Assembly: GCA_030685065.1 (NCBI GenBank)
Contig: JAUXQH010000135.1
Location: 1 to 64,000 of the forward strand
Direction of reading: 5' to 3'
Origin: Pseudomonadota bacterium
GTDB taxonomy: Bacteria > Myxococcota_A > UBA796 > SXON01
DNA length: 64,000 nt
Shown: positions 18,733-26,926 of the stretch, piece by piece
Layout of the letters: each line of letters begins with the position of its first letter
How positions within the stretch are numbered: the first letter of the stretch is position 1
Made by a program: the position numbers and the translations under genes
Notes under the pieces: model-generated
Database searches by the model: none
What the model saw: only the letters and a program-made list of their open reading frames with translations
Told to the model about the DNA's origin: nothing

Positions 18733-20007
18733 ATGCCGCAGGTATATACGGTCATCCTCGGGGGGGGGCGCGGTCAGCGGCTCTACCCGCTGACGATGCA
18801 TCGCGCGAAGCCGGCCGTGCCGGTGGGCGGCAAGTACCGGCTCATCGACATCCCCATTTCGAACGCGATCAATTCGGGGTTTCGGCATATCGCCGTGTTG
18901 ACGCAGTACAACTCGGCCTCGCTCAACTCGCACATCACCAACACCTACCGCTTCGACATGTTCGGGCAGGGGCAGGTCGAGGTGCTCGCAGCCGAGCAGA
19001 CGGACGACGGCGGGGACTGGTACCAGGGCACCGCCGACGCCGTGCGCAAGCAGATCCGGCGGCTCACGGCGTGGGGGGTGGAGCACCTCATCATCCTGTC
19101 CGGCGATCATCTGTACCGCATGAACTACCGGGAGATGTACGACCGTCACATCGCGACCGACGCGGACGCCACGATGAGCGTCATTCCGGTCCCGCGGAAG
19201 GACGTCACCGGGCTCGGGGTGCTCTCCGTCGACGAGCAGGGGCAGGTGGTGGCCTTCCGCGAGAAGCCCCGCGCGGACGAGGACATCTCGGAGATGCGCT
19301 CGCCCCCGCCCTTGCGCCGCGCGTGGAACCTCTCGGATGACGAGTTCCTGGTCAGCATGGGCGTCTACATCTTCCGCCTGTCGGCCCTCCGCGAGATCCT
19401 CGCGAACCCCGCGAACATGGACTTCGGGAAGCACATCCTCCCCGACATGATCCGCACGCATCGGGTCTCGGCGCACCTCTTCCGGGGCTATTGGCGGGAC
19501 ATCGGGACCATCGCCAGCCTGTACGAGGCCAACCTCGCCCTGACGGAGGAGGAGCCCTCCTTCCGGTTCCACCATCCGGACGGGCCGATCTACACCCGCC
19601 AGCGATTCCTCCCGGCCAGCAAGCTGCTGGACGCGGCGGTGCGGCGCAGCATCCTATCGGACGGCTGCCTGCTGTTCGGCGGAGAGCTCGATCATTGCGT
19701 GATCGGCATCCGCTCGCGCGTTCAGAAGGGCGCCTGCTTGAAGGACGTCGTGATGATGGGCGCGGACTATTACGAAGACGACGAGGTCCGCGCGGCCAAC
19801 CTCCAGCGGGGGATCCAGCCGGTCGGCGTGGGCCGTGGCTGCGTGATCGAGCGCGCGATCCTCGACAAGAACGCGCGCATCGGGCCCGGCTGCATCATCC
19901 GCGGCGGGGAGGATCGCCCGGATCAGGACGGCGACGGATGGTACATCCGGGATGGGATCGTGATCGTCCCGAAGGACGCCACGCTGCCGGAGGGGACCGT
20001 CATCTGA
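18733..20007 (+). CDS. glgC: Glucose-1-phosphate adenylyltransferase
   Basis: The 424-aa length is typical for bacterial ADP-glucose pyrophosphorylase. The nucleotidyl-transferase loop is clear at the N-terminus (LGGGRGQRLYPLT, then AKPAVPVGGKYRLIDIP), as are the catalytic region SGDHLYRMNY and the substrate-binding EKP. The C-terminal left-handed beta-helix (residues about 300-424) carries the SILSDGCLL-type turns. It makes ADP-glucose from ATP and glucose-1-phosphate, the committed step of glycogen synthesis. AGAAGGAG precedes the ATG. No other glycogen gene lies nearby. Confidence 0.95.
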   Translation: MPQVYTVILGGGRGQRLYPLTMHRAKPAVPVGGKYRLIDIPISNAINSGFRHIAVLTQYNSASLNSHITNTYRFDMFGQGQVEVLAAEQTDDGGDWYQGTADAVRKQIRRLTAWGVEHLIILSGDHLYRMNYREMYDRHIATDADATMSVIPVPRKDVTGLGVLSVDEQGQVVAFREKPRADEDISEMRSPPPLRRAWNLSDDEFLVSMGVYIFRLSALREILANPANMDFGKHILPDMIRTHRVSAHLFRGYWRDIGTIASLYEANLALTEEEPSFRFHHPDGPIYTRQRFLPASKLLDAAVRRSILSDGCLLFGGELDHCVIGIRSRVQKGACLKDVVMMGADYYEDDEVRAANLQRGIQPVGVGRGCVIERAILDKNARIGPGCIIRGGEDRPDQDGDGWYIRDGIVIVPKDATLPEGTVI

Positions 20008-20034
20008 CGCCGATGGGAAGACGCGGTCGGGAGG

Positions 20035-20871
20035 CTACTTGCCGCCCTTCTTCTTCTTCTTGTCGGGAGGCGGCGCTACGACGGGAACCATGTCCTCGAC
20101 GTGCTTCGCGACGAGGAGCTCGACACGGCGGTTGGCTTCCCAGGCCGCCTCGGTCTCCGCGGGGTCGACAGGGACGGACTCGCCGAACCCCGCCGCGAGC
20201 AGGCGGTCGGCGGGGATGCCGGCCTTGACGAGGTAGGCGACCACCGAGGAGGACCGCGACTCGGACAAGGTCTGGTTGTAGGCGGCCTCGCCGCGGCTGT
20301 CGGTGTGCCCCTCGACGCGCACCAGGAGGATCTCGGGATGCGCCTGGAGCGCGGTAGCCACCGCGTCGAGGAGGCCGAAGCTCTCTCCGAGGATCACGGC
20401 GCTCTCGAGCTCGAAGTAGATCTTGTCCGACAGATCGATGCGGTCACGCTTCACGGTGACCGCGATCGGCGGGGCGATCCTGGGCATCGGGCCCACGCGC
20501 GTCACGAACGTGCGGATGCTGCCCGTGGGGACCTCGAGCGCGACCATGTGGAGGCCGAACGTGAGGCCCTCGAGCCGCATCGTGGCGTAGGGCCCGATCG
20601 TGCCGATGGGGAGGCCGTTCACCGCCACCTCTGCCCAGGAGGACAGGGGGTTGGTGAAGACCAGCGCTCGCTCGCTCTGTGCGGCCAGGTTCGGCACCTC
20701 CTCCGCGTCGGCGGGGAGGGGCGGCTTGATCGGCGAGAGCTGCCCGAGGGCGACCGCGGGGTCGACCACGAGCGACTCGAGGCCAGAAAAGGGCGCCTTG
20801 GTCCAGCGGACGTTCGTGTCGAACGTCGCGACGTGGGTGGCGAAGGCGAGGCCGATGAGGGAGAACAGCAT
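20035..20871 (-). CDS. OmpA-domain envelope protein
   Basis: The 278-aa protein has a signal peptide (MLFSLIGLAFA), an unassigned middle part, and a C-terminal OmpA/Pal-type peptidoglycan-binding domain at about residues 155-260. That domain is marked by IYFELESAVI, VEGHTDSRGEAAYN, LSESRSSSVVAYL, GFGES and NRRVEL. The tail is a Lys run (DKKKKKGGK). It should anchor to peptidoglycan in the periplasm. The ATG lies seven bases after the stop of the upstream lipoprotein gene, so both are probably one operon. A TTG two codons earlier is an alternative start. Confidence 0.85.
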   Translation of the reverse strand: MLFSLIGLAFATHVATFDTNVRWTKAPFSGLESLVVDPAVALGQLSPIKPPLPADAEEVPNLAAQSERALVFTNPLSSWAEVAVNGLPIGTIGPYATMRLEGLTFGLHMVALEVPTGSIRTFVTRVGPMPRIAPPIAVTVKRDRIDLSDKIYFELESAVILGESFGLLDAVATALQAHPEILLVRVEGHTDSRGEAAYNQTLSESRSSSVVAYLVKAGIPADRLLAAGFGESVPVDPAETEAAWEANRRVELLVAKHVEDMVPVVAPPPDKKKKKGGK

Positions 20872-20878
20872 GAGCAAC

Positions 20879-21769
20879 CTACCGCGGGGTGAGGCCGGAG
20901 TATCCGGTCAGTTCCCTGCTCATCACGTCGCTCCCGTCATCCACGTTCGTATTTGTTTCACGAACGAGGCCCAGGCCCTCGACGTACCACTGCTCCAGCT
21001 CACCGTTGATCTGGGAGAAGCCGCCCACGTCCATGTAGTAGGTGTTGAGGATGTGGTAGGCGTCGTACGTGTTGCCGTCGTACAACGTGACCGTGTCCAT
21101 CGGCATCTCGGAGTAGGCACCGTCGACCACGAGCTCGATGGGCAGGCCGCTGAAGCTGGCCGAGGTCGAGTAGCTGTAGGACCACGACGTGCCCGCGCCG
21201 AGGTCGGCCTCGGCCGGGAGGTACTTGCGCGGGTCCGTGGGGGTGCCGATCAGCGCGCCGAGCGACGAGCCGCCGACCTCCATCGAGACGTCCCACTCGA
21301 GCATGTACATGCCGGTCTCGCCGCCGTAGTCACAGCCCATGTAGATGGCGCCGGACCAGCCGCCGGTCGAGCTCGAGACCTCGTCGTACATGGTGTACGC
21401 CTGGTCGCCGCTGGTGGTCCAGCCGGTTCCCCAGCCTTCCTGCTGCCCGGTGCCCGCCGTGCCGCCCAGCGTCACGTCGTAGTACCGGATGTAGCCGGAG
21501 GTCTCGAGGGGGTCGTACCGGTTGGTGCAGAGATCGGCGTCCGTGTCCGAATCCGTGTCGGCATCGGTGTCCGCGTCCGTGTCGGCATCGGTGTCCGTGT
21601 CGGTGTCCGTATCGGAGTCCGCGTCGGTGTCGGTGTCGGTGTCCGTGTCGGCGTCGCTCGTGTCGCCCGAGTCCTGCCCGACGTCGTCCTTGTTGGTGTC
21701 GTCCTGCTGATAGGAGGGCCCGTCACAACCAACGGCGAGGAGAAGGGCGGAGTAGATGGAGAGCTTCAC
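20879..21769 (-). CDS. Lipoprotein with Asp/Thr-repeat tether
   Basis: The 296-aa protein starts with GTG at 21769 (GAGG upstream) and a lipoprotein signal (MKLSIYSALLLAVGC, lipobox AVGC). Residues about 35-82 are an Asp-rich repeat of DTD, DAD and DSD triplets, comparable to the tethers of the lipoproteins at 1973 and 55841. The remaining 210 residues are rich in Gly, Tyr, Ser and Asp and give no recognised domain; they read like a secreted beta-sandwich. It is co-transcribed with the OmpA-domain gene downstream, so it may be an outer-membrane partner of that protein. Confidence 0.7.
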   Translation of the reverse strand: MKLSIYSALLLAVGCDGPSYQQDDTNKDDVGQDSGDTSDADTDTDTDTDADSDTDTDTDTDADTDADTDADTDSDTDADLCTNRYDPLETSGYIRYYDVTLGGTAGTGQQEGWGTGWTTSGDQAYTMYDEVSSSTGGWSGAIYMGCDYGGETGMYMLEWDVSMEVGGSSLGALIGTPTDPRKYLPAEADLGAGTSWSYSYSTSASFSGLPIELVVDGAYSEMPMDTVTLYDGNTYDAYHILNTYYMDVGGFSQINGELEQWYVEGLGLVRETNTNVDDGSDVMSRELTGYSGLTPR

Positions 21770-21802
21770 GTGGACCTCAGCGATTCGGCCGGGACGATTA
21801 CC

Positions 21803-23011
21803 ATGAGACCCAGCGCCATGGCAACAGTTCTTCCGGGGCAGCGCACGCTCGTCCGCGGGATCCGCCAACTGTGGACCGGCACCGCCGTGATTGACCACGC
21901 CGCGTTGCTCCTCGTCGACGGGCGCGTGGCCTGGGTCGGCCCGGAAGATGGCGCCCCCACCGCCACCGACCACTTCGACGCCGGGGGCGCGGTGGGGATG
22001 CCCGGGCTCGTCGATCCCCACACCCACGCCACATTCGCGGGCTCTCGCGCGGGAGACTTCGAGCGCCGCCTGGCTGGAGAGTCCTATACGGCCATCCTCG
22101 AGGCCGGCGGCGGCATCCACTCCACGGTCGCCGCGACACGGGCCGCGTCGGAGGACGACCTGGTGTCGTACACCCGCGCGCGGCTGAGCGAGATGCTGGC
22201 GTATGGAGTCACGACGGTCGAGATCAAGAGCGGGTACGGATTGACGGCTGAGGACGAGGCGAAGATGCTTCGTGCGGCCCGTCGCGCCGCGGGGCCCGTG
22301 GATGTCGTCACGACGTTCCTCGGGGCCCACGCACGGCCTCCGGGGCAGGCGGACTACGTCGATCGCGTCATCGGGGAGCAGCTCCCGCTGTGCGCGCCGC
22401 TCGCCGACGCCATCGACGTCTACTGTGACCGGGGGGCGTTCACCCTCGAGGAGGCGGAGCGCGTGCTCCGGGCCGGAAAGGCGTTGGGCCTGGCGGTTCG
22501 GATCCATGCGGAGCAGGTCGCGTTCACCGGAGGGGCGGCGATGGCCGCGTCGCTCGGGGCGCAGTCGGCCGATCACCTCGAGCACATCGACGACGACGGG
22601 ATCCGCGCCATGGCCGACGCGGGAACGGTCGCGGTGCTCCTCCCCGGCGCCATGTTGTACCTCCGGGATCCGTCTCCGCCGGTCGCACGGCTCCGTGCGG
22701 CGGGCGTGGCCCTCGCGATCGGCACGGACCTGAACCCGGGCTCCTCCCCCGTTCGGGATCTGTGGTCCTGCGCCACCCTCGCTTGCCTGACGATGGGGCT
22801 GACCGTCCACGAGGCCCTCGCCGGGATCACGGTCCACGCCGCGAGGGCCGTGGGCCGGCCCGATCGCGGGTGGCTTGGTCCCGGCGCGAGGGGGGATCTC
22901 GCCCTCTACGACTCGCCGCCGGGGGAGCCGGCCGAGCTGCGGGTGCTCGTCCAGTACATGGGGGGGCACCGCGCGAAGGCGGTGTTCAAGGACGGGCGGC
23001 GCGTCCTCTGA
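21803..23011 (+). CDS. hutI: Imidazolonepropionase
   Basis: The 402-aa amidohydrolase has the metal ligands HTH (DPHTHATFAGSR, the HutI signature), the substrate loop (GAGGGIHSTV-like EAGGGIHST), KSGYGL, the HAEQ motif, and the late Asp in IGTDLNPGSSP. The enzyme opens 4-imidazolone-5-propanoate to N-formimino-L-glutamate, step three of histidine breakdown. No other hut gene is in the window, so the pathway would be dispersed. ATG 21803 and ATG 21818 are both possible starts; neither has a strong Shine-Dalgarno. It is divergent from the lipoprotein gene at 21769. Confidence 0.93.
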   Translation: MRPSAMATVLPGQRTLVRGIRQLWTGTAVIDHAALLLVDGRVAWVGPEDGAPTATDHFDAGGAVGMPGLVDPHTHATFAGSRAGDFERRLAGESYTAILEAGGGIHSTVAATRAASEDDLVSYTRARLSEMLAYGVTTVEIKSGYGLTAEDEAKMLRAARRAAGPVDVVTTFLGAHARPPGQADYVDRVIGEQLPLCAPLADAIDVYCDRGAFTLEEAERVLRAGKALGLAVRIHAEQVAFTGGAAMAASLGAQSADHLEHIDDDGIRAMADAGTVAVLLPGAMLYLRDPSPPVARLRAAGVALAIGTDLNPGSSPVRDLWSCATLACLTMGLTVHEALAGITVHAARAVGRPDRGWLGPGARGDLALYDSPPGEPAELRVLVQYMGGHRAKAVFKDGRRVL

Positions 23012-23014
23012 CGG

Positions 23015-23461
23015 TCAGACCGCGATGTCCTCGTTCCAGATGGCTGGATTTCGCTCGATGAACGTCCGCATCAGCTCGACCGCCTCGGGGAGGTCGAGGT
23101 TCACGACCTCGACGCCGCGGGACCGGAGGAGCGCCTCCGCCCCGAGAAAGGTGCGGTTCTCCGCGAGCACGACGCGCGGGATCTTGAAGAGCAGGGCCGC
23201 CCCGGTGCACATGTCGCAGGGGGACAGCGTCGTGTAGAGCGTGGCCCGCGCATAGGCGGAGGCGGGTAGCCGGCCTGCGGCCTGCAGGCAGTCCATCTCG
23301 CCGTGGAGGACCGGGTTGCCCTGCTGTACGCGACGATTCCTGCCGCTCGCGACGACCGCCCCGTCGATGACGAGCGCGGAGCCGATCGGGACGCCGCCCT
23401 CGGCGAGCCCCTGACGTGCTTCCCGGAGGGCGGACTCCATGAAACGGAGATGGTCGGTCAT
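23015..23461 (-). CDS. Cytosine deaminase-like nucleoside/nucleobase deaminase
   Basis: The 148-aa protein has both zinc motifs of the CDA fold: HGEMD (His ligand and catalytic Glu) and SPCDMCTGA (two Cys ligands). The wording of both motifs, the small size and the C-terminus (ERNPAIWNEDIAV) resemble fungal-type cytosine deaminase (FCY1) more than bacterial CodA. It should convert cytosine to uracil; tRNA or guanine deaminase activity cannot be excluded. It ends three bases from the convergent hutI gene. Placement beside hutI may reflect nitrogen salvage, but this is inference. Confidence 0.75.
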   Translation of the reverse strand: MTDHLRFMESALREARQGLAEGGVPIGSALVIDGAVVASGRNRRVQQGNPVLHGEMDCLQAAGRLPASAYARATLYTTLSPCDMCTGAALLFKIPRVVLAENRTFLGAEALLRSRGVEVVNLDLPEAVELMRTFIERNPAIWNEDIAV

Positions 23462-23557
23462 TCGCCCGGGTAACGGTTTGTCCCGAACCCCGCCGCATGT
23501 CGGTCAGCGGCGTATGCGGCGGGCACGAGATATGCGGCTCGCTGTGAAGGAGGATCG

Positions 23558-23848
23558 ATGGTCGGCTTCGGAATGCCCGGAATGACTGAGTGGATCGTGA
23601 TCCTCGTCATCGTCCTCATCTTTTTCGGCGCGGGCAAGCTCCCCGATGTCTTCGCGCAGGCGGGCAAGGGCCTCAAGGCGTTCAAGGACGCCTCGGAGGG
23701 CCGGCCCACGGGTACGGCCGCGGATGACGAGGAGGAGCCGAAGCCCAAGCCGAAGCAGCTCGCCTCGCGCGACCCGGACGACCTGGACGATGAGCCGGTC
23801 GAAGAGGGCGCGTCGAGCGCGCAGAAGCAGCGCCGCCGACCGGGCTAG
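23558..23848 (+). CDS. tatA: Sec-independent translocase subunit TatA/E
   Basis: This 96-aa protein has the TatA layout: a short N-terminal stretch, one membrane helix (residues about 10-24, [14 protein letters not shown]), the FFGAGKLP hinge, then an amphipathic helix ([11 protein letters not shown]). The acidic, low-complexity tail rich in Glu, Pro and Lys is typical. It forms the pore-like part of the twin-arginine translocase. AAGGAGG lies seven bases before the ATG. No tatB or tatC is adjacent. Confidence 0.92.
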   Translation: MVGFGMPGMTEWIVILVIVLIFFGAGKLPDVFAQAGKGLKAFKDASEGRPTGTAADDEEEPKPKPKQLASRDPDDLDDEPVEEGASSAQKQRRRPG

Positions 23849-23874
23849 GCCCGCTGGATTTCACCGCGGGGCGG

Positions 23875-24672
23875 TCAGCTTCGCCTCCGTGGCGTTCGGG
23901 AAGCGAGGACCGCGGCCACCTCGGCCCGCAGCTCGGGGGTGAGCACCTGGGACGAGGCGAGCTCGGCCAGGTGCTGGCGGAGCAGCGTCGGGAGCAGCGG
24001 CGCGGCCAGCGAGAACGGAGTCGCGGGGTTGAACGCCAGCGTCTTCCGCACGCGGTAACCCTGCCCCCAGCGCAGGTGGGACGCGATGAGCTCCAGGATT
24101 GCCGTAGAGGTGGGACGCATCGCCGCGATGCGCACCACGTCGCGTTCGGTGATCCGAGGGTTGTCGAGCAGCACCCGGATCACGCGGGGATCCCGGTCAT
24201 GGAGGAGGCGATCGAGGACGAGGCGGTCCACGCTTCGCGCCGCGGAGGTGCGTGCGCCCGCGGACGTGTCGAGGTGGGGGTTGCGCGGGTCTACCCGCTT
24301 CCCGTCCCCGCGGGTTCCGAGGAAGCGCGCGGAGAGGCGGGGGAGGTCGGCGACGCGGGCGGCCGAGTACAGGTCGGTGATCCGTTCGTACGGGAGCTCG
24401 TTCAGCACCGAGGGGGTCAATGCGAGCTCGGCCACGAGCGCGCGGCACGCGGCCTCGCCGTTGGCGGCCCGCGCGTCGATGCGGGCGAGAACGCCGAGCA
24501 GGGAGCCGTCATCGGTCTCGGCGAGGAGATCGGCCAGCACGGTGCGCCGAAGCGCGCGATCGGCGACGGCCGCGAAGCGGCGCAGCCAGATCGCGACGAA
24601 GGGATCGGCGTCCTCCGGGTGCTCCACCAGCTCCCGGGCTCGCGTCACGACAGCAGGCGGCGCCGTGTCCAT
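23875..24672 (-). CDS. Alpha-helical repeat-like protein of unknown function
   Basis: The 265-aa protein has no signal peptide and is almost entirely predicted helix, rich in Ala, Leu and Arg. A block near residues 155-190 (DRDPRVIRVLLDNPRITER, then DVVRIAAMRPTS) looks like paired helices with a DPxVxxxLLxNPxxT pattern, similar to HEAT-type repeats. That suggests a protein-interaction scaffold, but I recognise no specific family. It is convergent with tatA and divergent from the lipoprotein at 24727. Confidence 0.55.
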   Translation of the reverse strand: MDTAPPAVVTRARELVEHPEDADPFVAIWLRRFAAVADRALRRTVLADLLAETDDGSLLGVLARIDARAANGEAACRALVAELALTPSVLNELPYERITDLYSAARVADLPRLSARFLGTRGDGKRVDPRNPHLDTSAGARTSAARSVDRLVLDRLLHDRDPRVIRVLLDNPRITERDVVRIAAMRPTSTAILELIASHLRWGQGYRVRKTLAFNPATPFSLAAPLLPTLLRQHLAELASSQVLTPELRAEVAAVLASRTPRRRS

Positions 24673-24726
24673 GCGCAGGACTATCCGACGCCGACCGCGC
24701 GTGCCGACCGGTTACGGTGCCGACCC

Positions 24727-25245
24727 ATGCGGCATTCGCTCTCGCGGTTCGTGGCGGCGCTCGTCGCCGCCTGCGCTCTCTCCGGCGTTTCCGGCGGCCT
24801 GTACGGCTGCAACGGGGCGGCACCGACCACGCCCGAGGAGTGCGCCGCCATGGGCGACGCCCCGGCGCGCGACGAGTGCTACCTGGTCGTCGCGCCGAGC
24901 GTCTTCAAGGCGGACGCCACGGCCGGGATCGCGCTGGTGGAGACGGGCATCTCCGATCCGCTCACGCGGGACATGGCCTGGTACAACGTGACCAAGAACG
25001 TAGATCCCTACTCGAACAAGTACTGCGACCGGATCCAGGACAAGACGCTGGCGGAGCGTTGCCGAATCATCGTGAGCCGCCCGCATCTGCATCGGGAGCT
25101 CACCGGGCAAGGCGGCGGTCCTCCGGGCGGTCCTCCCGGTGGCCCTCCGGGCGGTCCCCCCGGTGGCGCTCCGGGCGGTCCTCCGGGCGGCCCGCCGAGT
25201 GGTGGGGAGCCTGGAGCGCCCCCGAGCGGAGCTCCGCGTCCCTGA
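24727..25245 (+). CDS. Small lipoprotein with (GGPP)n tail
   Basis: This 172-aa protein has a signal peptide ending in a plausible lipobox (GLYGC, residues about 24-28). The middle part has four further Cys residues (ECAAMGDAPARDEC, then YCDRIQDKTLAERC), which may form disulfides. From about residue 131 to the end it is a low-complexity Gly/Pro repeat, GGPP units encoded by 12-base repeats. Function unknown; location is the cell envelope. A strong terminator-like hairpin follows 36 bases after the stop. Confidence 0.65.
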   Translation: MRHSLSRFVAALVAACALSGVSGGLYGCNGAAPTTPEECAAMGDAPARDECYLVVAPSVFKADATAGIALVETGISDPLTRDMAWYNVTKNVDPYSNKYCDRIQDKTLAERCRIIVSRPHLHRELTGQGGGPPGGPPGGPPGGPPGGAPGGPPGGPPSGGEPGAPPSGAPRP

Positions 25246-25669
25246 CCGGGCGGGCTTCGACGAGAGCTGAGCCAAAAATGAAGAGCGGCCCCGTGGAGGG
25301 CCGCTCTCTATTTCCGCTCGATCAAGGCACCCGATGCGATCGGTGCACGGCGAGCGTTCGGTTGATGGAAAGAGTCCCCCCCGCCATTCCCTCACCGCAA
25401 GAGATGGAGGAGACGCTTGACGTTGCCGGGTGGAAGTCTGCCGGGGGGGACTGAAACCCTTCCTCAACCGCGAGGATGATCGGAGTGTAGGGCGAACCCC
25501 GAACGATGGCAACCATAAAAACCCTGCCTGTGACGGATCGCGACTCAAAAGTCGTGGCATGGTTCTTGTCAGCTATTGACGTGTCTGATTTGGCAGGTGC
25601 GCTGGGGATTGTCCACGACCGATTGCGTTCCTTTCAGGCGGGCGGAGCGTAGCTTGTCGGGGCGTGACA
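25246..25669. other. Intergenic region without a supported gene
   Basis: This 424-base stretch lies between convergent genes. It contains the hairpin at 25282-25307 and a weaker 8-bp hairpin with one bulge at 25327-25346. The part from about 25480 to 25620 has visibly more A and T than the flanks. A 64-codon open frame on the minus strand (25322-25516) has no protein-like features. I see no tRNA, riboswitch core or clear promoter. Confidence 0.6.
25282..25307. terminator. Strong hairpin terminator, probably bidirectional
   Basis: A perfect 10-bp stem (AGAGCGGCCC / GGGCCGCTCT) with a 6-base loop is followed by CTATTTCC on the plus strand. It is preceded by CCAAAAATGA, which gives a T-rich run on the minus strand. 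It sits after the lipoprotein gene ending at 25245. Confidence 0.75.
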
Positions 25670-26926
25670 TCACCAGTCGTCGGTACTCCACCGGTCGGAC
25701 AGCTCGAGGACCGCCGCTGTAAGCAGGGCGGCCGCGGGCTCTTCGACCGCCTCGGGCAGGAGCGCTCCGCGGGGGTCGGCGAGGCGCATGAGCCCGTTCG
25801 GCGCGTTCTCTTCGACCAGTCCTGGGAGCCATTCGGCGCCGGGGTTCAGACGGGTCCACGCGGCGCCCGCGTCCTGAAGGGCCTCGCCGAGCCCGAACAC
25901 GTGGGGGTGGTCCGCGAGCGTCTGTACATGATCGATCTCGCTGGCCAGGACCATCACCGGGAGGTCGGGCCGCGCGGCGACCAGGGCCCCGGCCAGCCGC
26001 GTCCCGTCGCGCTCCGCCCACCAGTCGGCGGCGGCGTCGTGGGTCGCGTAGCCCGACAGCGTCAACCCGCGGGTCGCGGCGGCGTCGAGGAGCGCGGGCG
26101 AGAGCATGACCAGGCCCGTCGCCAGATCCTCGACCCCTCGCACCGTGACGTCAGCGTCGCCACATCCGTTGTCCTCGTCGAGGTCGAAGCAGAGCACGGA
26201 GGGGTCGCCGCTGAGCTCCACGAGTCGCTCGACCGGCAGGTCGCACACGATCCCCGTCGCGCTGGCGAACACGCAGCTGCCGGACCGGTACACCGTGGGC
26301 GTCGCCCCGAGCTCTACGTTGACGAACTGGGGGCCGGCGGGCGTCTCCCACACCACCAGGCCCCGGACGGGGGGCGTGGAGAGCGTGGTGTCCGCGAGCG
26401 CGGCGATCGCGAGGTTTCCGCCGTTCGAGGTCCCGACGACATACAGCCCGTCGGCGTCCGCGCCCGGCACCCGATCCGCGAGCGTGCATCCGCCGAGGTC
26501 GCGCACGTCCCCGGCGGCCCAGCGGAGCACCGCTGCAACCGCGGCGCGGGACGAGGCCCCGCGGCGATCGTTGGTCCCCTCGGTGCGCCCGTTTCCGGGA
26601 AGGTCGAGGTGAACGTCGACGAGGCCGGCGGTCACGTCCACCCGCATCGACGACCGATCGATCGGCGTACCGACGGCATCCCAGGCGCCGTGGACCACGA
26701 GAGCGACGGGCCAGGCCGCCGCCTCTGCCGAGCTCTCGGGCCAGCGCACGTCCGCATGGACACTGCCGCCGGCTCCGTCCGGCACTTGCACGCCGATGGT
26801 GCGGACCCCCAGGTCCACCTCGTCCGGGAGCTGCTCCGCCCGGCAGAGGTCGTCGGCCTCTCCGCTCGTGGGTCGGCACGCGCCGGCGAGGCACGGGAGC
26901 AGCATCAGCGCCGCGCGGCGCGTCAA
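25670..26926 (-). CDS. Alpha/beta-hydrolase lipoprotein
   Basis: The 418-aa protein begins MTRRAALMLLPCLAGAC, a short lipoprotein signal with twin Arg and lipobox LAGAC. An oxyanion-hole segment (VVHGAWDAVG) and the nucleophile elbow GTSNGG (Ser near residue 165) mark an esterase or peptidase-like alpha/beta hydrolase. A late Asp/His region (ASEIDHVQTLADHPHVF) could supply the other catalytic residues. Its TTG start (26924-26926) overlaps the stop of the upstream pseudouridine-synthase gene as TTGA, so it is translationally coupled. ATG 26905 would cut the signal short. Substrate is unknown. Confidence 0.7.
   Translation of the reverse strand: MTRRAALMLLPCLAGACRPTSGEADDLCRAEQLPDEVDLGVRTIGVQVPDGAGGSVHADVRWPESSAEAAAWPVALVVHGAWDAVGTPIDRSSMRVDVTAGLVDVHLDLPGNGRTEGTNDRRGASSRAAVAAVLRWAAGDVRDLGGCTLADRVPGADADGLYVVGTSNGGNLAIAALADTTLSTPPVRGLVVWETPAGPQFVNVELGATPTVYRSGSCVFASATGIVCDLPVERLVELSGDPSVLCFDLDEDNGCGDADVTVRGVEDLATGLVMLSPALLDAAATRGLTLSGYATHDAAADWWAERDGTRLAGALVAARPDLPVMVLASEIDHVQTLADHPHVFGLGEALQDAGAAWTRLNPGAEWLPGLVEENAPNGLMRLADPRGALLPEAVEEPAAALLTAAVLELSDRWSTDDW

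Noticed and set aside
21538-21660. Repeat array of gtcggtgtcc-type units
   Set aside because: It is the coding sequence of an Asp/Thr protein tether, not a noncoding repeat array.
25322-25516. 64-codon frame on the minus strand in the intergenic gap
   Set aside because: No ribosome-binding site, no signal or domain, and it lies across the hairpin region.
25591-25606. Possible sigma54 promoter (TGGCAG...)
   Set aside because: The -24 half is fair, but the base pair at the required -12 position is GG rather than GC, so the conserved spacing fails.
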